From positions 62,001 to 126,000 of the forward strand of contig NZ_JACJTQ010000004.1 in the NCBI RefSeq assembly GCF_014698735.1: a DNA stretch of 64,000 nucleotides, written 5' to 3'. Position 1 is the first letter of the stretch; the number at the start of each line of letters is the position of its first letter. The stretch is from Anabaena catenula FACHB-362 (GTDB lineage: Bacteria > Cyanobacteriota > Cyanobacteriia > Cyanobacteriales > Nostocaceae). This document shows positions 10,204 through 18,757 of this stretch, piece after piece. The notes beneath the pieces were generated by a model, which ran no database searches, was not told where the DNA came from, and worked only from the letters and a program-made list of their open reading frames with translations. A program made the position numbers and the translations under genes.

Positions 10204-12834
10204 TTAAACCAAAGCCGCCTGTTCCTCCTTACTAATCACCCTACCTTCATCCTCGAAACCGGCAATTTGATCAAAGTTCAAATAGCGATACAAATTATCC
10301 GCAAAAGGATGAATTCTCTCCGCCACAATATCTAAATATTCCTGCACATTAGGAAGCCTTCCCAACAACGCACAAACTGCTGCTAATTCCGCCGAACCTA
10401 AATACACTTGTGCGCCTTTTCCCATGCGATTATTGAAGTTGCGAGTAGAGGTAGAAAACACCGTTGTGTTATCATCAACTCGCGCCTGATTTCCCATACA
10501 TAAACTGCATCCGGGAATCTCAGTTCTCGCATTTGCAGCTACGAAAACATCATAAACACCTTCTTCCTTTAATTGGTGTTCATCCATGCGAGTTGGGGGT
10601 GCTATCCACAACCGAGCATTTACTTTACCTGCACCTTCTAAAACCTTCGCAGTTGCCCGATAATGTCCGATATTTGTCATACAAGAACCAACAAATACTT
10701 CTTGTACAGGATCATTGGCAACTTCTGATAATAACTTAACATTATCAGGGTCATTGGGAGCAGCTACAATTGGTTCTTTGATTTCACTTAAATCAATGTC
10801 AATTATTTCTGCATACTCCGCATCTGCATCTGCTGACATTAACACAGGATTTGCTAACCATTCTTCCATTTTCGCTACTCGGCGCATAATGGTTCGCTCA
10901 TCGTGATAACCCCGTGCTACCATGTTTGTTAACAAGGCAATATTGGAACGCAGATATTCGGCAATTGTTTCTTCACTCAACTTAATTGTACAACCAGCAC
11001 AAGAACGTTCTGCGGAAGCGTCGGTTAATTCAAAAGCTTGTTCAACTTTCAAATTTGGTAAACCTTCAATTTCCAAAATCTTGCCAGAGAAGATGTTTTT
11101 CTTGTTCTGCTTCTCTACAGTTAACAAACCTTTTTGCATGGCTACATAAGGAATTGCATTAACAATATCCCTCAATGTAATTCCTGGTTGCAATTCCCCT
11201 TTAAATCTTACCAAAACTGATTCTGGCATATCCAAAGGCATAACACCCAAAGCCCCCGCAAACGCGACTAACCCAGAACCTGCGGGGAAAGAAATTCCTA
11301 ATGGGAAGCGGGTGTGTGAGTCTCCACCTGTTCCCACGGTGTCGGGTAACAACATCCGATTTAACCAAGAATGGATAATACCATCACCAGGACGCAACGC
11401 TACACCACCACGTTGGGCGAAAAAGTCCGGTAGTTCTTGGTGGGTTTTGATGTCAACTGGTTTGGGATATGCGGCTGTGTGACAGAAGCTTTGCATTACT
11501 AAGTCTGCACTGAAACCGAGACAAGCGAGTTCTTTTAACTCGTCTCTGGTCATTGGTCCTGTGGTATCCTGAGAACCGACTGTAGTCATGATTGGTTCGC
11601 AAGATGTTCCCGGACGTACTCCTGGTAAACCACAGGCTTTGCCGACCATTTTCTGCGCTAATGTGTAGCCTTTTCCGGTGTCGGCTGGGGCTTGGGGACG
11701 GATAAATAAGGTGCTGGGTTCTAAACCTAATGCTTGACGGGTTTTATCGGTGAGAGTACGTCCAATTAGTAGGGGAATGCGTCCACCGGCGCGAACTTCG
11801 TCTAAAATTGTGTCAGGTTTGAGGCTGAAGGTGGAAATTACTTCTCCTGCGGCGTTGAGAATATCGCCTTTGTAGGGATAAATGGTGATCACGTCACCGG
11901 TTTCCATTTTGCTGACATCGCATTGTATGGGTAATGCACCGGCATCTTCGGCTGTGTTAAAAAAGATCGGAGCGATCGCACTTCCTAAAATATAACCCCC
12001 AGCCCGTTTGTTGGGAACAAAGGGAATATCATTGCCCAAATGCCATAATACAGAATTGATTGCAGATTTGCGAGAAGAACCGGTTCCCACCACATCACCA
12101 ACGTAAGCAACAGGATATCCTTTCTTCTTTAACTCGACAATTGTTTCTAAACTTCCCGGTTGACGAGTTTCTAACATCGCCAAAGCGTGTAAAGGAATAT
12201 CTGGTCGAGTTGTAGCGTGAGTTGCGGGTGATAAATCGTCGGTGTTGGTTTCCCCAGGAACTTTAAAAACTGTAACTGTAATCCATTCTGCTAATGTGGG
12301 ACGCAAGGTAAACCATTCTGCTTCTGCCCAAGAGTCTACCACTCGTTTTGCGTAGGGATTGGTTTTCGACAATTCCAAAACATCATGGTACGCATCATAC
12401 ACCAACAGAATTTTGCTGAGGGCGTTGGCTGCATAAGCCGCTATTGGTTCTTTTCCCTGTCCCCCCATAACTAGGGGTGTTTCCGAAGAGTCGGATACAG
12501 ATACAGTGGCAACTTGCAGTAAATCGATTAATGATTGTACATTATAGCCGCCTACCATTGTTCCCAGCAGTTCTACCGCTGCGATGGGGGAAATGAGGGG
12601 ACTGGTAACTTCACCTTTAGCAATAGCAGTGAGAAATCCAGCTTTTACATAAGCTGCTGCATCTACACCAGGGGGAATGCGATCGCGCAATAAATCTAAT
12701 AATACCTGTTCTTCACCCGTTGGGGGATTTTTCAGTAATTCGCACAGTTCAGATGTTTGTTTCGCATCTAACGGTAATGGGGGAATTCCTAGTGCTGCCC
12801 TTTCTGCAACGTGTTGACGATATTGTTCTAGCAT
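10204..12834 (-). CDS. acnB: Aconitate hydratase B
   Basis: Interconverts citrate and isocitrate through cis-aconitate in the TCA branch that supplies 2-oxoglutarate for ammonia assimilation. The 876 residues match AcnB: N-terminal HEAT-like domain, swivel domain with [16 protein letters not shown], then the catalytic part with [11 protein letters not shown]. The iron-sulfur cysteines are in SCAGC and CSLCMGNQ. AcnB is the usual aconitase of cyanobacteria. ATG at 12834 is preceded by AAAGGAGAACAT on the coding strand, a good ribosome site. It is transcribed alone and ends at a hairpin. Confidence 0.97.
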   Translation of the reverse strand: MLEQYRQHVAERAALGIPPLPLDAKQTSELCELLKNPPTGEEQVLLDLLRDRIPPGVDAAAYVKAGFLTAIAKGEVTSPLISPIAAVELLGTMVGGYNVQSLIDLLQVATVSVSDSSETPLVMGGQGKEPIAAYAANALSKILLVYDAYHDVLELSKTNPYAKRVVDSWAEAEWFTLRPTLAEWITVTVFKVPGETNTDDLSPATHATTRPDIPLHALAMLETRQPGSLETIVELKKKGYPVAYVGDVVGTGSSRKSAINSVLWHLGNDIPFVPNKRAGGYILGSAIAPIFFNTAEDAGALPIQCDVSKMETGDVITIYPYKGDILNAAGEVISTFSLKPDTILDEVRAGGRIPLLIGRTLTDKTRQALGLEPSTLFIRPQAPADTGKGYTLAQKMVGKACGLPGVRPGTSCEPIMTTVGSQDTTGPMTRDELKELACLGFSADLVMQSFCHTAAYPKPVDIKTHQELPDFFAQRGGVALRPGDGIIHSWLNRMLLPDTVGTGGDSHTRFPLGISFPAGSGLVAFAGALGVMPLDMPESVLVRFKGELQPGITLRDIVNAIPYVAMQKGLLTVEKQNKKNIFSGKILEIEGLPNLKVEQAFELTDASAERSCAGCTIKLSEETIAEYLRSNIALLTNMVARGYHDERTIMRRVAKMEEWLANPVLMSADADAEYAEIIDIDLSEIKEPIVAAPNDPDNVKLLSEVANDPVQEVFVGSCMTNIGHYRATAKVLEGAGKVNARLWIAPPTRMDEHQLKEEGVYDVFVAANARTEIPGCSLCMGNQARVDDNTTVFSTSTRNFNNRMGKGAQVYLGSAELAAVCALLGRLPNVQEYLDIVAERIHPFADNLYRYLNFDQIAGFEDEGRVISKEEQAALV

Positions 12835-12973
12835 TTTTATGTTCTCCTTTGAGGTGATCTCCCCTTAATGAGGGGGGAATTTTGGGCAGGGTTAATAATA
12901 GAAATTTTAACGTATTTTTATAGCTGAAAGGATTACGGTTAAACGGTTTTATGCTATGAATTTCGCACACATC

Positions 12974-13082
12974 GATTTTGAACGCAGATGCACAGATGGG
13001 TTATTGGTTGAAGAATATAGGATCGCTATATTTGATTTTTTTACGGATTTTGAACGCAGAGGCACGGATGGGTTATTGGTTG
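12974..13082. repeat. Imperfect direct repeat (2 copies of about 37 bp)
   Basis: Two copies of a sequence starting GATTTTGAACGCAGA and ending GATGGGTTATTGGTTG lie 72 bp apart at 12974-13010 and 13046-13082. They differ at two bases. A partial third copy (ATGGGTTATTG) follows at 13091. They fill the divergent gap between acnB and the ferredoxin gene; no coding potential is seen. Confidence 0.8.
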
Positions 13083-13101
13083 GAAAATAAATGGGTTATT
13101 G

Positions 13102-13128
13102 TAGATATTTAATAATATTAAATATCTA
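13102..13128. promoter_or_regulatory. Perfect AT-rich palindrome upstream of ferredoxin gene
   Basis: A perfect inverted repeat with 12-bp arms (TAGATATTTAAT / ATTAAATATCTA) and a 3-nt centre. It lies about 105 bases before the ferredoxin start in a divergent promoter region. It could be a dimeric regulator site or an mRNA hairpin; the regulator cannot be named. Confidence 0.45.
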
Positions 13129-13233
13129 TAAAATGTTTTGTAAATAAATATTTTTTCCACAATTCCCTTGTTTATGCACCTATTTATCAGATAAAATAAT
13201 TCACCTGTTATCCGTCACACATCCCTTGTGTAT

Positions 13234-13554
13234 ATGTCCACAACCTACACCGTCGAAATTAACCACCAAGGCACAATTCATACCTTACAAGTGCCTGATA
13301 ACGAAACCATCTTATCCGTTGCCCACGCTGCTGGTTTAGATTTACCAACATCTTGTGGTGCAGGTGTTTGCACAACTTGCGCTGGACAAATTAGCGAAGG
13401 AACTGTAGATCAAGCTGATGGCATGGGTGTGAGTCCAGAACTGCAAAAACAAGGTTATGTGTTGCTTTGTGTTGCTAAACCCCGTTCTGATTTGAAACTT
13501 GTTACCGAAAAAGAAGACATAGTTTATCAATTGCAGTTCGGAAAAAACAACTAA
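13234..13554 (+). CDS. Plant-type [2Fe-2S] ferredoxin
   Basis: A soluble one-electron carrier. Counting from ATG at 13234 it has 106 residues. The cluster ligands are Cys41, Cys46, Cys49 and Cys79, in CGAGVCTTC and LLCVAKP, the plant-type spacing. The sequence differs from a housekeeping photosynthetic ferredoxin (for example GAGVCTTCAGQISEG and a basic C-terminal end), so it may serve a specialised partner. A GTG two codons upstream (13228) is an alternative start; neither has a clear ribosome site. An AT-rich palindrome lies in its promoter region. Confidence 0.93.
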   Translation: MSTTYTVEINHQGTIHTLQVPDNETILSVAHAAGLDLPTSCGAGVCTTCAGQISEGTVDQADGMGVSPELQKQGYVLLCVAKPRSDLKLVTEKEDIVYQLQFGKNN

Positions 13555-13666
13555 AAAGATGCATGAGGATGAAGTACGATAAAAATGCAAATTTTCTACT
13601 TCACACTTCATCCTTGATTCTAAAATCAGCTATTCTAGAAAACACAAAGCCACAAAAATTACCACT

Positions 13667-13837
13667 ATGACCACTCATTTTATTACTGCTGAAATCAACC
13701 TTCAAGAAACCCCCACGGAATTACAAAAAGTAATTGAGGCAGAATTGAAAAAACAAGGTGAACCCCTGCGTTGGGCTATTACCTCCGTAGATGAGTCTAA
13801 GCAAAAAGCTACAGTCGAAGCTGTTGTCACTAAGTAG
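13667..13837 (+). CDS. Small conserved-type protein, 56 residues
   Basis: A 56-codon ORF from ATG to TAG that ends a few bases before the DUF3326 gene on the same strand. The product starts MTTHFITAEI, has a predicted helix (ELQKVIEAELKKQG) and then strands (LRWAITSVD, ATVEAVVTK), which would suit a compact alpha/beta fold. Codon use resembles that of neighbouring genes. I do not know its function. Its position suggests co-transcription with the DUF3326 gene; support is composition and context only. Confidence 0.6.
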   Translation: MTTHFITAEINLQETPTELQKVIEAELKKQGEPLRWAITSVDESKQKATVEAVVTK

Positions 13838-13858
13838 AGGCTTTTGGTTCGTTCTACT

Positions 13859-14911
13859 ATGCATCTTCCCTATACAGCTATTCTCATCATCCCTACGGGC
13901 ATTGGGGCAGCAATTGGCGGTTATGCGGGAGATGCCTTGCCTGTAGCTAAACTTATATCACAGGTATGCGATCGCCTAATCACTCACCCCAATGTCCTCA
14001 ATGGCGCTAGTTTGTACTGGAATCTCCCCAACACTCTCTACGTTGAAGGTTATGGACTTGACAAATTTGCCTCACAATGCTGGGGCTTGCGTCCCGTCCA
14101 TAGCAACCGCGTAGGTTTGCTTTTAGACCAAGCCATTGAACCAGAACTCATGCTGCGACACCTGCAAGCCGCAGACGCAGCTAGAGCCACCTTGGGATTA
14201 ACCATCACCAATCATGTTGTGACAGACGCACCATTAAACGTAGAATTGCGTACTTCAGCATCTGGTGCGAGTTGGGGAACAATCAGCAACCCAGATAGCT
14301 TATTACGAGCAGCTGAGATATTAATTAAGAAAGAAGGAGCCAATGCGATCGCAGTCGTAGCTCGTTTCCCTGATGACATAGATGAACAAGCAGTTCAGAA
14401 CTACCGACATGGAAAAGGAGTAGACCCCCTAGCAGGTGCAGAAGCCGTAATCAGCCATTTATTAGTCCGCACCTTTCAAATACCTTGCGCCCATGCTCCA
14501 GCCCTTTCTACAGCCCCCCCAGACCCTGATTTATCCCCTCGTTCGGCTGCCGAAGAACTGGGCTATACTTTTTTACCCTGCGTTCTTGTTGGCTTAAGTC
14601 GCGCTCCACAATTTATTATTAAGAAGGAAATTATCAATTCTTTACCACAAGATATCTGGGCAGATCAAGTTGATGCCATCATTGTACCTGCAAACGCTTG
14701 TGGTAGCAGCGCCTTATTGAGTTTAAGCCAAAAGCAATGTCAAATAATTACAGTCGCAGAAAATAAAACTCTTATAGAAGTTTCTGCTCCAGCGTTGGGA
14801 ATCAAATCTATACAAGTAAACTCATATTTAGAAGCAGTAGGAGTATTAGTAGCTCACAAAGCTGGTATTAATACATCATTCATTAGTCAAAGAACAGGGA
14901 ATAGGGAATAG
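13859..14911 (+). CDS. DUF3326 family protein
   Basis: Matches the DUF3326 family of cyanobacteria and plant plastids, of unknown biochemical function. Recognisable blocks are AILIIPTGIGAAIGGYAGDA near the start, NGASLYWNLPN, HGKGVDPLAGAEAVISHL and the final NSYLEAVGVLVAHKAG. The start is taken at ATG 13859; a TTG at 13844 would add five residues and has worse spacing from the AGAGG upstream. The 3' end runs into a heptamer repeat, so the last residues (GNRE) and the stop are encoded by AGGGAAT units. The small 56-codon gene precedes it closely. Confidence 0.85.
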   Translation: MHLPYTAILIIPTGIGAAIGGYAGDALPVAKLISQVCDRLITHPNVLNGASLYWNLPNTLYVEGYGLDKFASQCWGLRPVHSNRVGLLLDQAIEPELMLRHLQAADAARATLGLTITNHVVTDAPLNVELRTSASGASWGTISNPDSLLRAAEILIKKEGANAIAVVARFPDDIDEQAVQNYRHGKGVDPLAGAEAVISHLLVRTFQIPCAHAPALSTAPPDPDLSPRSAAEELGYTFLPCVLVGLSRAPQFIIKKEIINSLPQDIWADQVDAIIVPANACGSSALLSLSQKQCQIITVAENKTLIEVSAPALGIKSIQVNSYLEAVGVLVAHKAGINTSFISQRTGNRE

Positions 14912-14982
14912 GGAATAGGAAGACAAAAGTTTTTACCAATTACCAATTACCAATTACCAATTACCAATTACCAATTACCAAT
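14896..14982. repeat. Two heptamer arrays: AGGGAAT x3 and TACCAAT x7
   Basis: Three AGGGAAT units (14896-14916) cover the stop codon of the DUF3326 gene. After 17 bases come seven perfect TACCAAT units (14934-14982). The second array ends only 13 bases before the GTG start of the next gene, so it fills the ribosome-binding and promoter region of that gene. Confidence 0.9.
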
Positions 14983-14995
14983 TATCCAAACGCCT

Positions 14996-15580
14996 GTGGT
15001 TGAACAACAAAAGCAAGAACCAGAAATTCCTTACCTCACACGCACCCAAGTACTTGTGGCTATGGGCGCGACTGCGGTTATTTTGTGGATAGTCGCCAAG
15101 CTATGGTTGCGCTTTGGCAACTTCCCCCTATTTAAGTTGTATTGGTATGAAAGGGATCTATTCTTGGGACTGGGATTGGGTTTAATTATCACAGTTTTTA
15201 GTGGTTTAGCTTATCGCTTTTCCCCGCCCTACCGTAAAAGTGCTGATTATTACCTAGAACTAGTACTTAAGCCTTTAGCTTTACCCGACTTGATATGGCT
15301 GGGGCTGCTACCAGGGTTAAGTGAAGAATTATTATTTCGTGGTGTCATGTTACCAGCTTTAGGTGCTGATCATGTAGCCATCCTTGTCTCAAGTCTTTGC
15401 TTTGGTGTTTTACACCTGAGTGGTTCCGAACAGTGGCCTTATGTGATTTGGGCAACTATTATCGGTATAATTCTGGGTTATAGCGCCCTACTAAGTGGTA
15501 ACTTGTTAGTTCCAATTGTGGCTCATATGCTGACGAATTGGCTATCTAGCTATTTATGGAAAACGCGTAAATTGGTTTGA
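14996..15580 (+). CDS. CPBP family intramembrane metalloprotease
   Basis: A multi-pass membrane protein of the CPBP (CAAX protease / Abi) family, 194 residues. The catalytic motifs are present: paired glutamates in LSEELLFRG, a histidine in FGVLHLSG and a further histidine in LVPIVAHMLTNW. Hydrophobic segments lie around residues 17-34, 53-71, 95-118 and 125-185. Such proteins cleave or bind membrane substrates; the substrate is unknown. GTG at 14996 is the start, with no Shine-Dalgarno sequence because a heptamer array lies immediately upstream. Confidence 0.88.
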   Translation: MVEQQKQEPEIPYLTRTQVLVAMGATAVILWIVAKLWLRFGNFPLFKLYWYERDLFLGLGLGLIITVFSGLAYRFSPPYRKSADYYLELVLKPLALPDLIWLGLLPGLSEELLFRGVMLPALGADHVAILVSSLCFGVLHLSGSEQWPYVIWATIIGIILGYSALLSGNLLVPIVAHMLTNWLSSYLWKTRKLV

Positions 15581-15639
15581 TATCACGTCTTTTGAAGTAA
15601 TCCTATCATCTCCTTATTTACAGCAGATTGCAGATCAAT

Positions 15640-15800
15640 GAGGCTTCGCCGTGAGCGTCAGCCGATAGCTTGCGTGGCGTAGCCATACGGTACAGAATCA
15701 AAATTGAAACCTAGACACCAAGCCAGTTTTACTCCTGACTCCGGTCACTGAGCGTAGTCGTTCGCGAAGCGTCTCGTTCACGTAGTGTCTCCGACAGGAG
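15640..15800. repeat. Dispersed palindromic repeat fragments
   Basis: This stretch carries fragments of dispersed repeats seen elsewhere in the window, for example GCTTCGCCGTGAGCGTCAG, GCGTGGCGTAGCC and GTTCGCGAAGCGTCTC. Related GTTCGCG(A/T)AGCG pieces occur near 36040 and 36251. No coding potential is seen. Confidence 0.55.
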
Positions 15801-15843
15801 AAGAGAAGTGCTGACTCCTGAATTCTGCTGTAGTCATAAAAAC

Positions 15844-15881
15844 ATTAAACCCAGAACTGGTTTTATAGTTCTGGGTTTAAT
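15844..15881. terminator. Strong hairpin between convergent genes
   Basis: A perfect 15-bp stem (ATTAAACCCAGAACT and its complement) with an 8-nt loop, in the 450-bp gap between the convergent protease and ParR-like genes. Likely a bidirectional transcription end. The rest of the gap holds repeat fragments and no gene. Confidence 0.65.
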
Positions 15882-16029
15882 ATCAAGTCCGGCTAATTGC
15901 TGATCATAAAACTCGACCAGTCACCGCGTCTCCGTGTCAGTCCTAATGATAAGTAACCGGACACAATATAACTGGCTCTCACCCTTCCCGCTCTATTTTA
16001 CTAAACACGCTTCAAAAGTTGCTTGTTTC

Positions 16030-16518
16030 TTAGAAATCATCTAGATACTGACTCAGACGACTAATTACAGGGTCAACCTCTTGCGGAGTAGGATCGGGAA
16101 TAGAAACAGAATTGTTAACCGCTTCTACTGCTGGTACTGATGAACCTGGAGACTGATTATATACTCCTTGATTGAGCATAATTGCCAATTGTGCCACTTG
16201 TTGACTAAGTTGCAAGATTTGGCTTTCCATCGTCTCCAAACGATTAGATTCCTTAGCAAAAAAACGTTCCTCAAGTCCAGCCATTTGACGTTGCAACTCA
16301 CCGATTTGTTGTTCCATCGGCAGTGATGCTGTATTCGGAGAAGGTCGTACAGAGTCCGGTACACATAAAGCTTGCCACAAAGCCTCTTTACAGAGGTCGC
16401 TGAAAGTCTTTTCGGGCTGTGCCTCCAAGTAACTTTCCACCTGTGCTAACAAGCTCTCATCAGCAATTTCTGGATTAAAAGTGACGGATTTAACTACCTT
16501 TTTTGACCATTGGAACAT
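16030..16518 (-). CDS. ParR-like DNA-binding adaptor (ribbon-helix-helix plus coiled coil)
   Basis: A 162-residue protein starting 8 bases after the actin-like gene, clearly the same operon. Residues 10-50 show a strand (KSVTFNP), a helix (DESLLAQVESYLEAQ) and a second helix (TFSDLCKEALWQAL), the order of a ribbon-helix-helix DNA-binding fold. Residues about 70-115 form a heptad-rich coiled coil (QQIGELQRQMAGLEERF...). The tail is proline- and acid-rich. By position and fold it is the likely adaptor between DNA and the ParM-like filament, as ParR is on plasmids. This is inference from context, not a recognised ParR sequence. Confidence 0.6.
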   Translation of the reverse strand: MFQWSKKVVKSVTFNPEIADESLLAQVESYLEAQPEKTFSDLCKEALWQALCVPDSVRPSPNTASLPMEQQIGELQRQMAGLEERFFAKESNRLETMESQILQLSQQVAQLAIMLNQGVYNQSPGSSVPAVEAVNNSVSIPDPTPQEVDPVISRLSQYLDDF

Positions 16519-16526
16519 CAGTTTTA

Positions 16527-17675
16527 TTACCTAGCAGCGCGAACAGCAGACACTTGTGCCTCCCCGTAAAGATACTGCCCCAAAGCGTTAGCTTGGCGGG
16601 AGGGTGCAGCCAGATGGGCATTAATCTTGGCTTCTTTGAGTAGACGTTGTACATCTTCCCAGAAGAACTCTCCACCACCACCAGTGATAATCACATCAGT
16701 CACACGCTCTGGTAACCAAGCCAACACGCGAGAGCAAATTTCTCGTGAAAACTGCTCTGTCAGGTTAGGAAGAAAATCGTCTAGGTTTGTAGGCTTGCTT
16801 GCACCTTTAGGACGATAAAAACGCTCACCTTTGGGCTTGTTAACAGCAGAAATCAATGCGAGAGATTGACTATCAGCCCCTTCTATTTCCTTAGCCACCA
16901 GGTCATAAAACTTGTTCATGCCAAAGTCTTCACTTTTAGAAAGTCCTCTGGCAAAGCGGAAATTATCCACCATGATACAATCAATGGTTTGATGGCCAAT
17001 ATCGACAATTCCCACTGATATTTTCGTAAAATCGGGAGATGTTGCTGCTTTATTAGGTTGAGCTTCAGACCACAGCAAACTGCCGTAACCTTCTGGCATC
17101 ACCCAAACCTTAGTGATATTCAACGACAAAGATTCCCCACGGAAATTTAAGACATGGGGACCACTTACCAGGCTGATTAACTGTGCTTTTTCTTTTTCAA
17201 ATTGCTCTAAAGACAGGAAAGGCAGACCCAGTATAACGGAGATTTCGTCTTTGAGTTTAAAGTAGCCAGCACTTGCCAAAACTTTTACCAGTGCGTCTTC
17301 TACCTTAGATTGTCCGACTCCTAGATTCGCGCCAAAATCCGCTGCTAACTGTCCTACTGCGAATCCAGTACCTTGATATTCCAGCCACAAATCCATCAAA
17401 GGATCTGTTGCCTTAGATTCAAACACCCCACCCCGTATTTGTTCCATTGACATTTGCTTGACATTGGCAGGGATGAAGGCCACATTACCAGGTTCGCGGC
17501 TCACACAAGTTTTGGTAGAGGTTCTACCTAAATCAACACTGAGAATGTTTTTCCCCGAACTACTGCTTGGTAGCTTGTTGGCATTAGGATTATTATTTAG
17601 TGGGGTTGATGCTACTCGGTTCATGGGAATAGCAGCAGCATTCATCGGATTGGCTACGGGAGGTTGGTCTGTCAT
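16527..17675 (-). CDS. ParM/StbA-like actin-fold ATPase
   Basis: An actin-like ATPase of the ParM/StbA type, 382 residues. The nucleotide-binding motifs are visible: phosphate 1 (SVDLGRTSTKT), phosphate 2 (VGIVDIGHQTIDCIMV) and the adenosine motif (DVIITGGGGEFFW). The first 45 residues are low-complexity and rich in Asn, Ala and Pro. On plasmids such proteins form filaments that push DNA copies apart with a ParR adaptor; the downstream gene is a candidate adaptor. The neighbourhood (acnB, queC, DedA) looks chromosomal. It could serve segregation, cell shape or a mobile-element remnant. Confidence 0.83.
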   Translation of the reverse strand: MTDQPPVANPMNAAAIPMNRVASTPLNNNPNANKLPSSSSGKNILSVDLGRTSTKTCVSREPGNVAFIPANVKQMSMEQIRGGVFESKATDPLMDLWLEYQGTGFAVGQLAADFGANLGVGQSKVEDALVKVLASAGYFKLKDEISVILGLPFLSLEQFEKEKAQLISLVSGPHVLNFRGESLSLNITKVWVMPEGYGSLLWSEAQPNKAATSPDFTKISVGIVDIGHQTIDCIMVDNFRFARGLSKSEDFGMNKFYDLVAKEIEGADSQSLALISAVNKPKGERFYRPKGASKPTNLDDFLPNLTEQFSREICSRVLAWLPERVTDVIITGGGGEFFWEDVQRLLKEAKINAHLAAPSRQANALGQYLYGEAQVSAVRAAR

Positions 17676-17792
17676 AAAAGCTCCTAGTGGTGACTTAACT
17701 GTAAAAACTTATCATGCCCATCTTACAAAAATGCGAGCTACGAAAAATTCTAAGTTGGGTCAAGTGTAACTAGAAATACGTCTAAAATTATT

Positions 17793-17907
17793 GCAGGTTA
17801 TACCTGCGGTAGGCTGTGCTAACGTGAATTTAGCATTTTTTGACATCATAAGTGTAGGCGAATTTTGCACAGATGTAATCTTTAATTGCACACTAACAGC
17901 GTTAGTG
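17793..17907. promoter_or_regulatory. Two short palindromes upstream of the ParM-like operon
   Basis: Two perfect inverted repeats lie between the ParM-like gene and dedA: GCAGGT-TAT-ACCTGC at 17793-17807 and CACTAAC-AGC-GTTAGTG at 17891-17907. The first is a candidate operator or centromere-like site for the ParR-like protein. The second lies right after the dedA stop and may be its terminator. Confidence 0.35.
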
Positions 17908-17909
17908 CT

Positions 17910-18533
17910 TCACTTGCTAGTGCCTTTGCGCTTGCGTTTGAGTACCCAAAAAGCAAATATCAGAACCAGACCCCCAAGCACTATTTTGGATACAGGCGCA
18001 AGGTATTTGTCCACAAGTTCATACTGGCTACCTAACAAGTATCCTGAATATGTGAGCAAACCGACCCAGGCAGCACTACCCAGGGTTGTGTAGAATAAGA
18101 AAGGCAACAAGGGCATATTGCTGATGCCTGCGGGAACAGAAATCAAAGTGCGGATTCCCGGCACAAGACGACCAATTAACACTGCTTTGCTGCCTTTTCT
18201 GTCAAACCAGCGTTTAGCCTTGGAGATGTCCTGGCTAGATATACTCAGCCACTTACCATACTTGTCAGCCAAAGTTTTCAAGCGTTCTTCCCCCAAAAAC
18301 TTACCAGGATAGTACCAGATAAGTGCGCCCAGAACAGAACCTAAAAGTCCTGCCAAAAATACGCCCAATATATTCAGTTTTGCTCCTCCTGGCTGATATG
18401 GACTAGCTGTAAATCCTGCCAGTGGCATAATCAATTCTGAAGGTATGGGGGGAAAGAGATTCTCTATAAACATCAGCAGAGCTATTCCCCAATAGCCCCA
18501 GACTTTGATGGTATTAGTTATCCATTCAAGCAT
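17910..18533 (-). CDS. DedA family membrane protein
   Basis: A 207-residue inner-membrane protein of the DedA (SNARE-associated/VTT) family, implicated in lipid carrier recycling and envelope homeostasis. Family marks are FIENLFPPIPSELIMPLAGF near the N-terminus and the GR.VPG.RT motif (LIGRLVPGIRTLISVPAG) with its essential arginines. Several hydrophobic segments are visible; the C-terminus is basic (KRKRKG). ATG at 18533. It is upstream of the ParM-like operon on the same strand, about 235 bases away, so probably separate. Confidence 0.92.
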   Translation of the reverse strand: MLEWITNTIKVWGYWGIALLMFIENLFPPIPSELIMPLAGFTASPYQPGGAKLNILGVFLAGLLGSVLGALIWYYPGKFLGEERLKTLADKYGKWLSISSQDISKAKRWFDRKGSKAVLIGRLVPGIRTLISVPAGISNMPLLPFLFYTTLGSAAWVGLLTYSGYLLGSQYELVDKYLAPVSKIVLGGLVLIFAFWVLKRKRKGTSK

Positions 18534-18678
18534 TCATTCGATTCCTAAATTTTTATGTATATAAGCTTAATCGCATAGTTGGAATTTGAGATTGCTTATC
18601 AAAACTGGGTGTCCTAACTGGGGAGTTAAAAATATAATTAGTAATTATTCAATCCCCAATCCCAAATTTAAGTAAGTT

Positions 18679-18752
18679 GGGGAGAAGCGAAGACAAAATC
18701 AAATTTAATCAAATTTAATCAAATTTAAAATTAAATTTTGCCTTGCTTCCCC
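18679..18752. repeat. Inverted repeat holding a 10-bp tandem repeat
   Basis: Three perfect copies of AATCAAATTT (18697-18726) sit inside a larger imperfect inverted repeat whose ends are GGGGAGAAGCGAAGACAAAAT and ATTTTGCCTTGCTTCCCC. It lies just after the Gfo/Idh/MocA gene stop and may end its transcript. Confidence 0.55.
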
Positions 18753-18757
18753 ATTTT

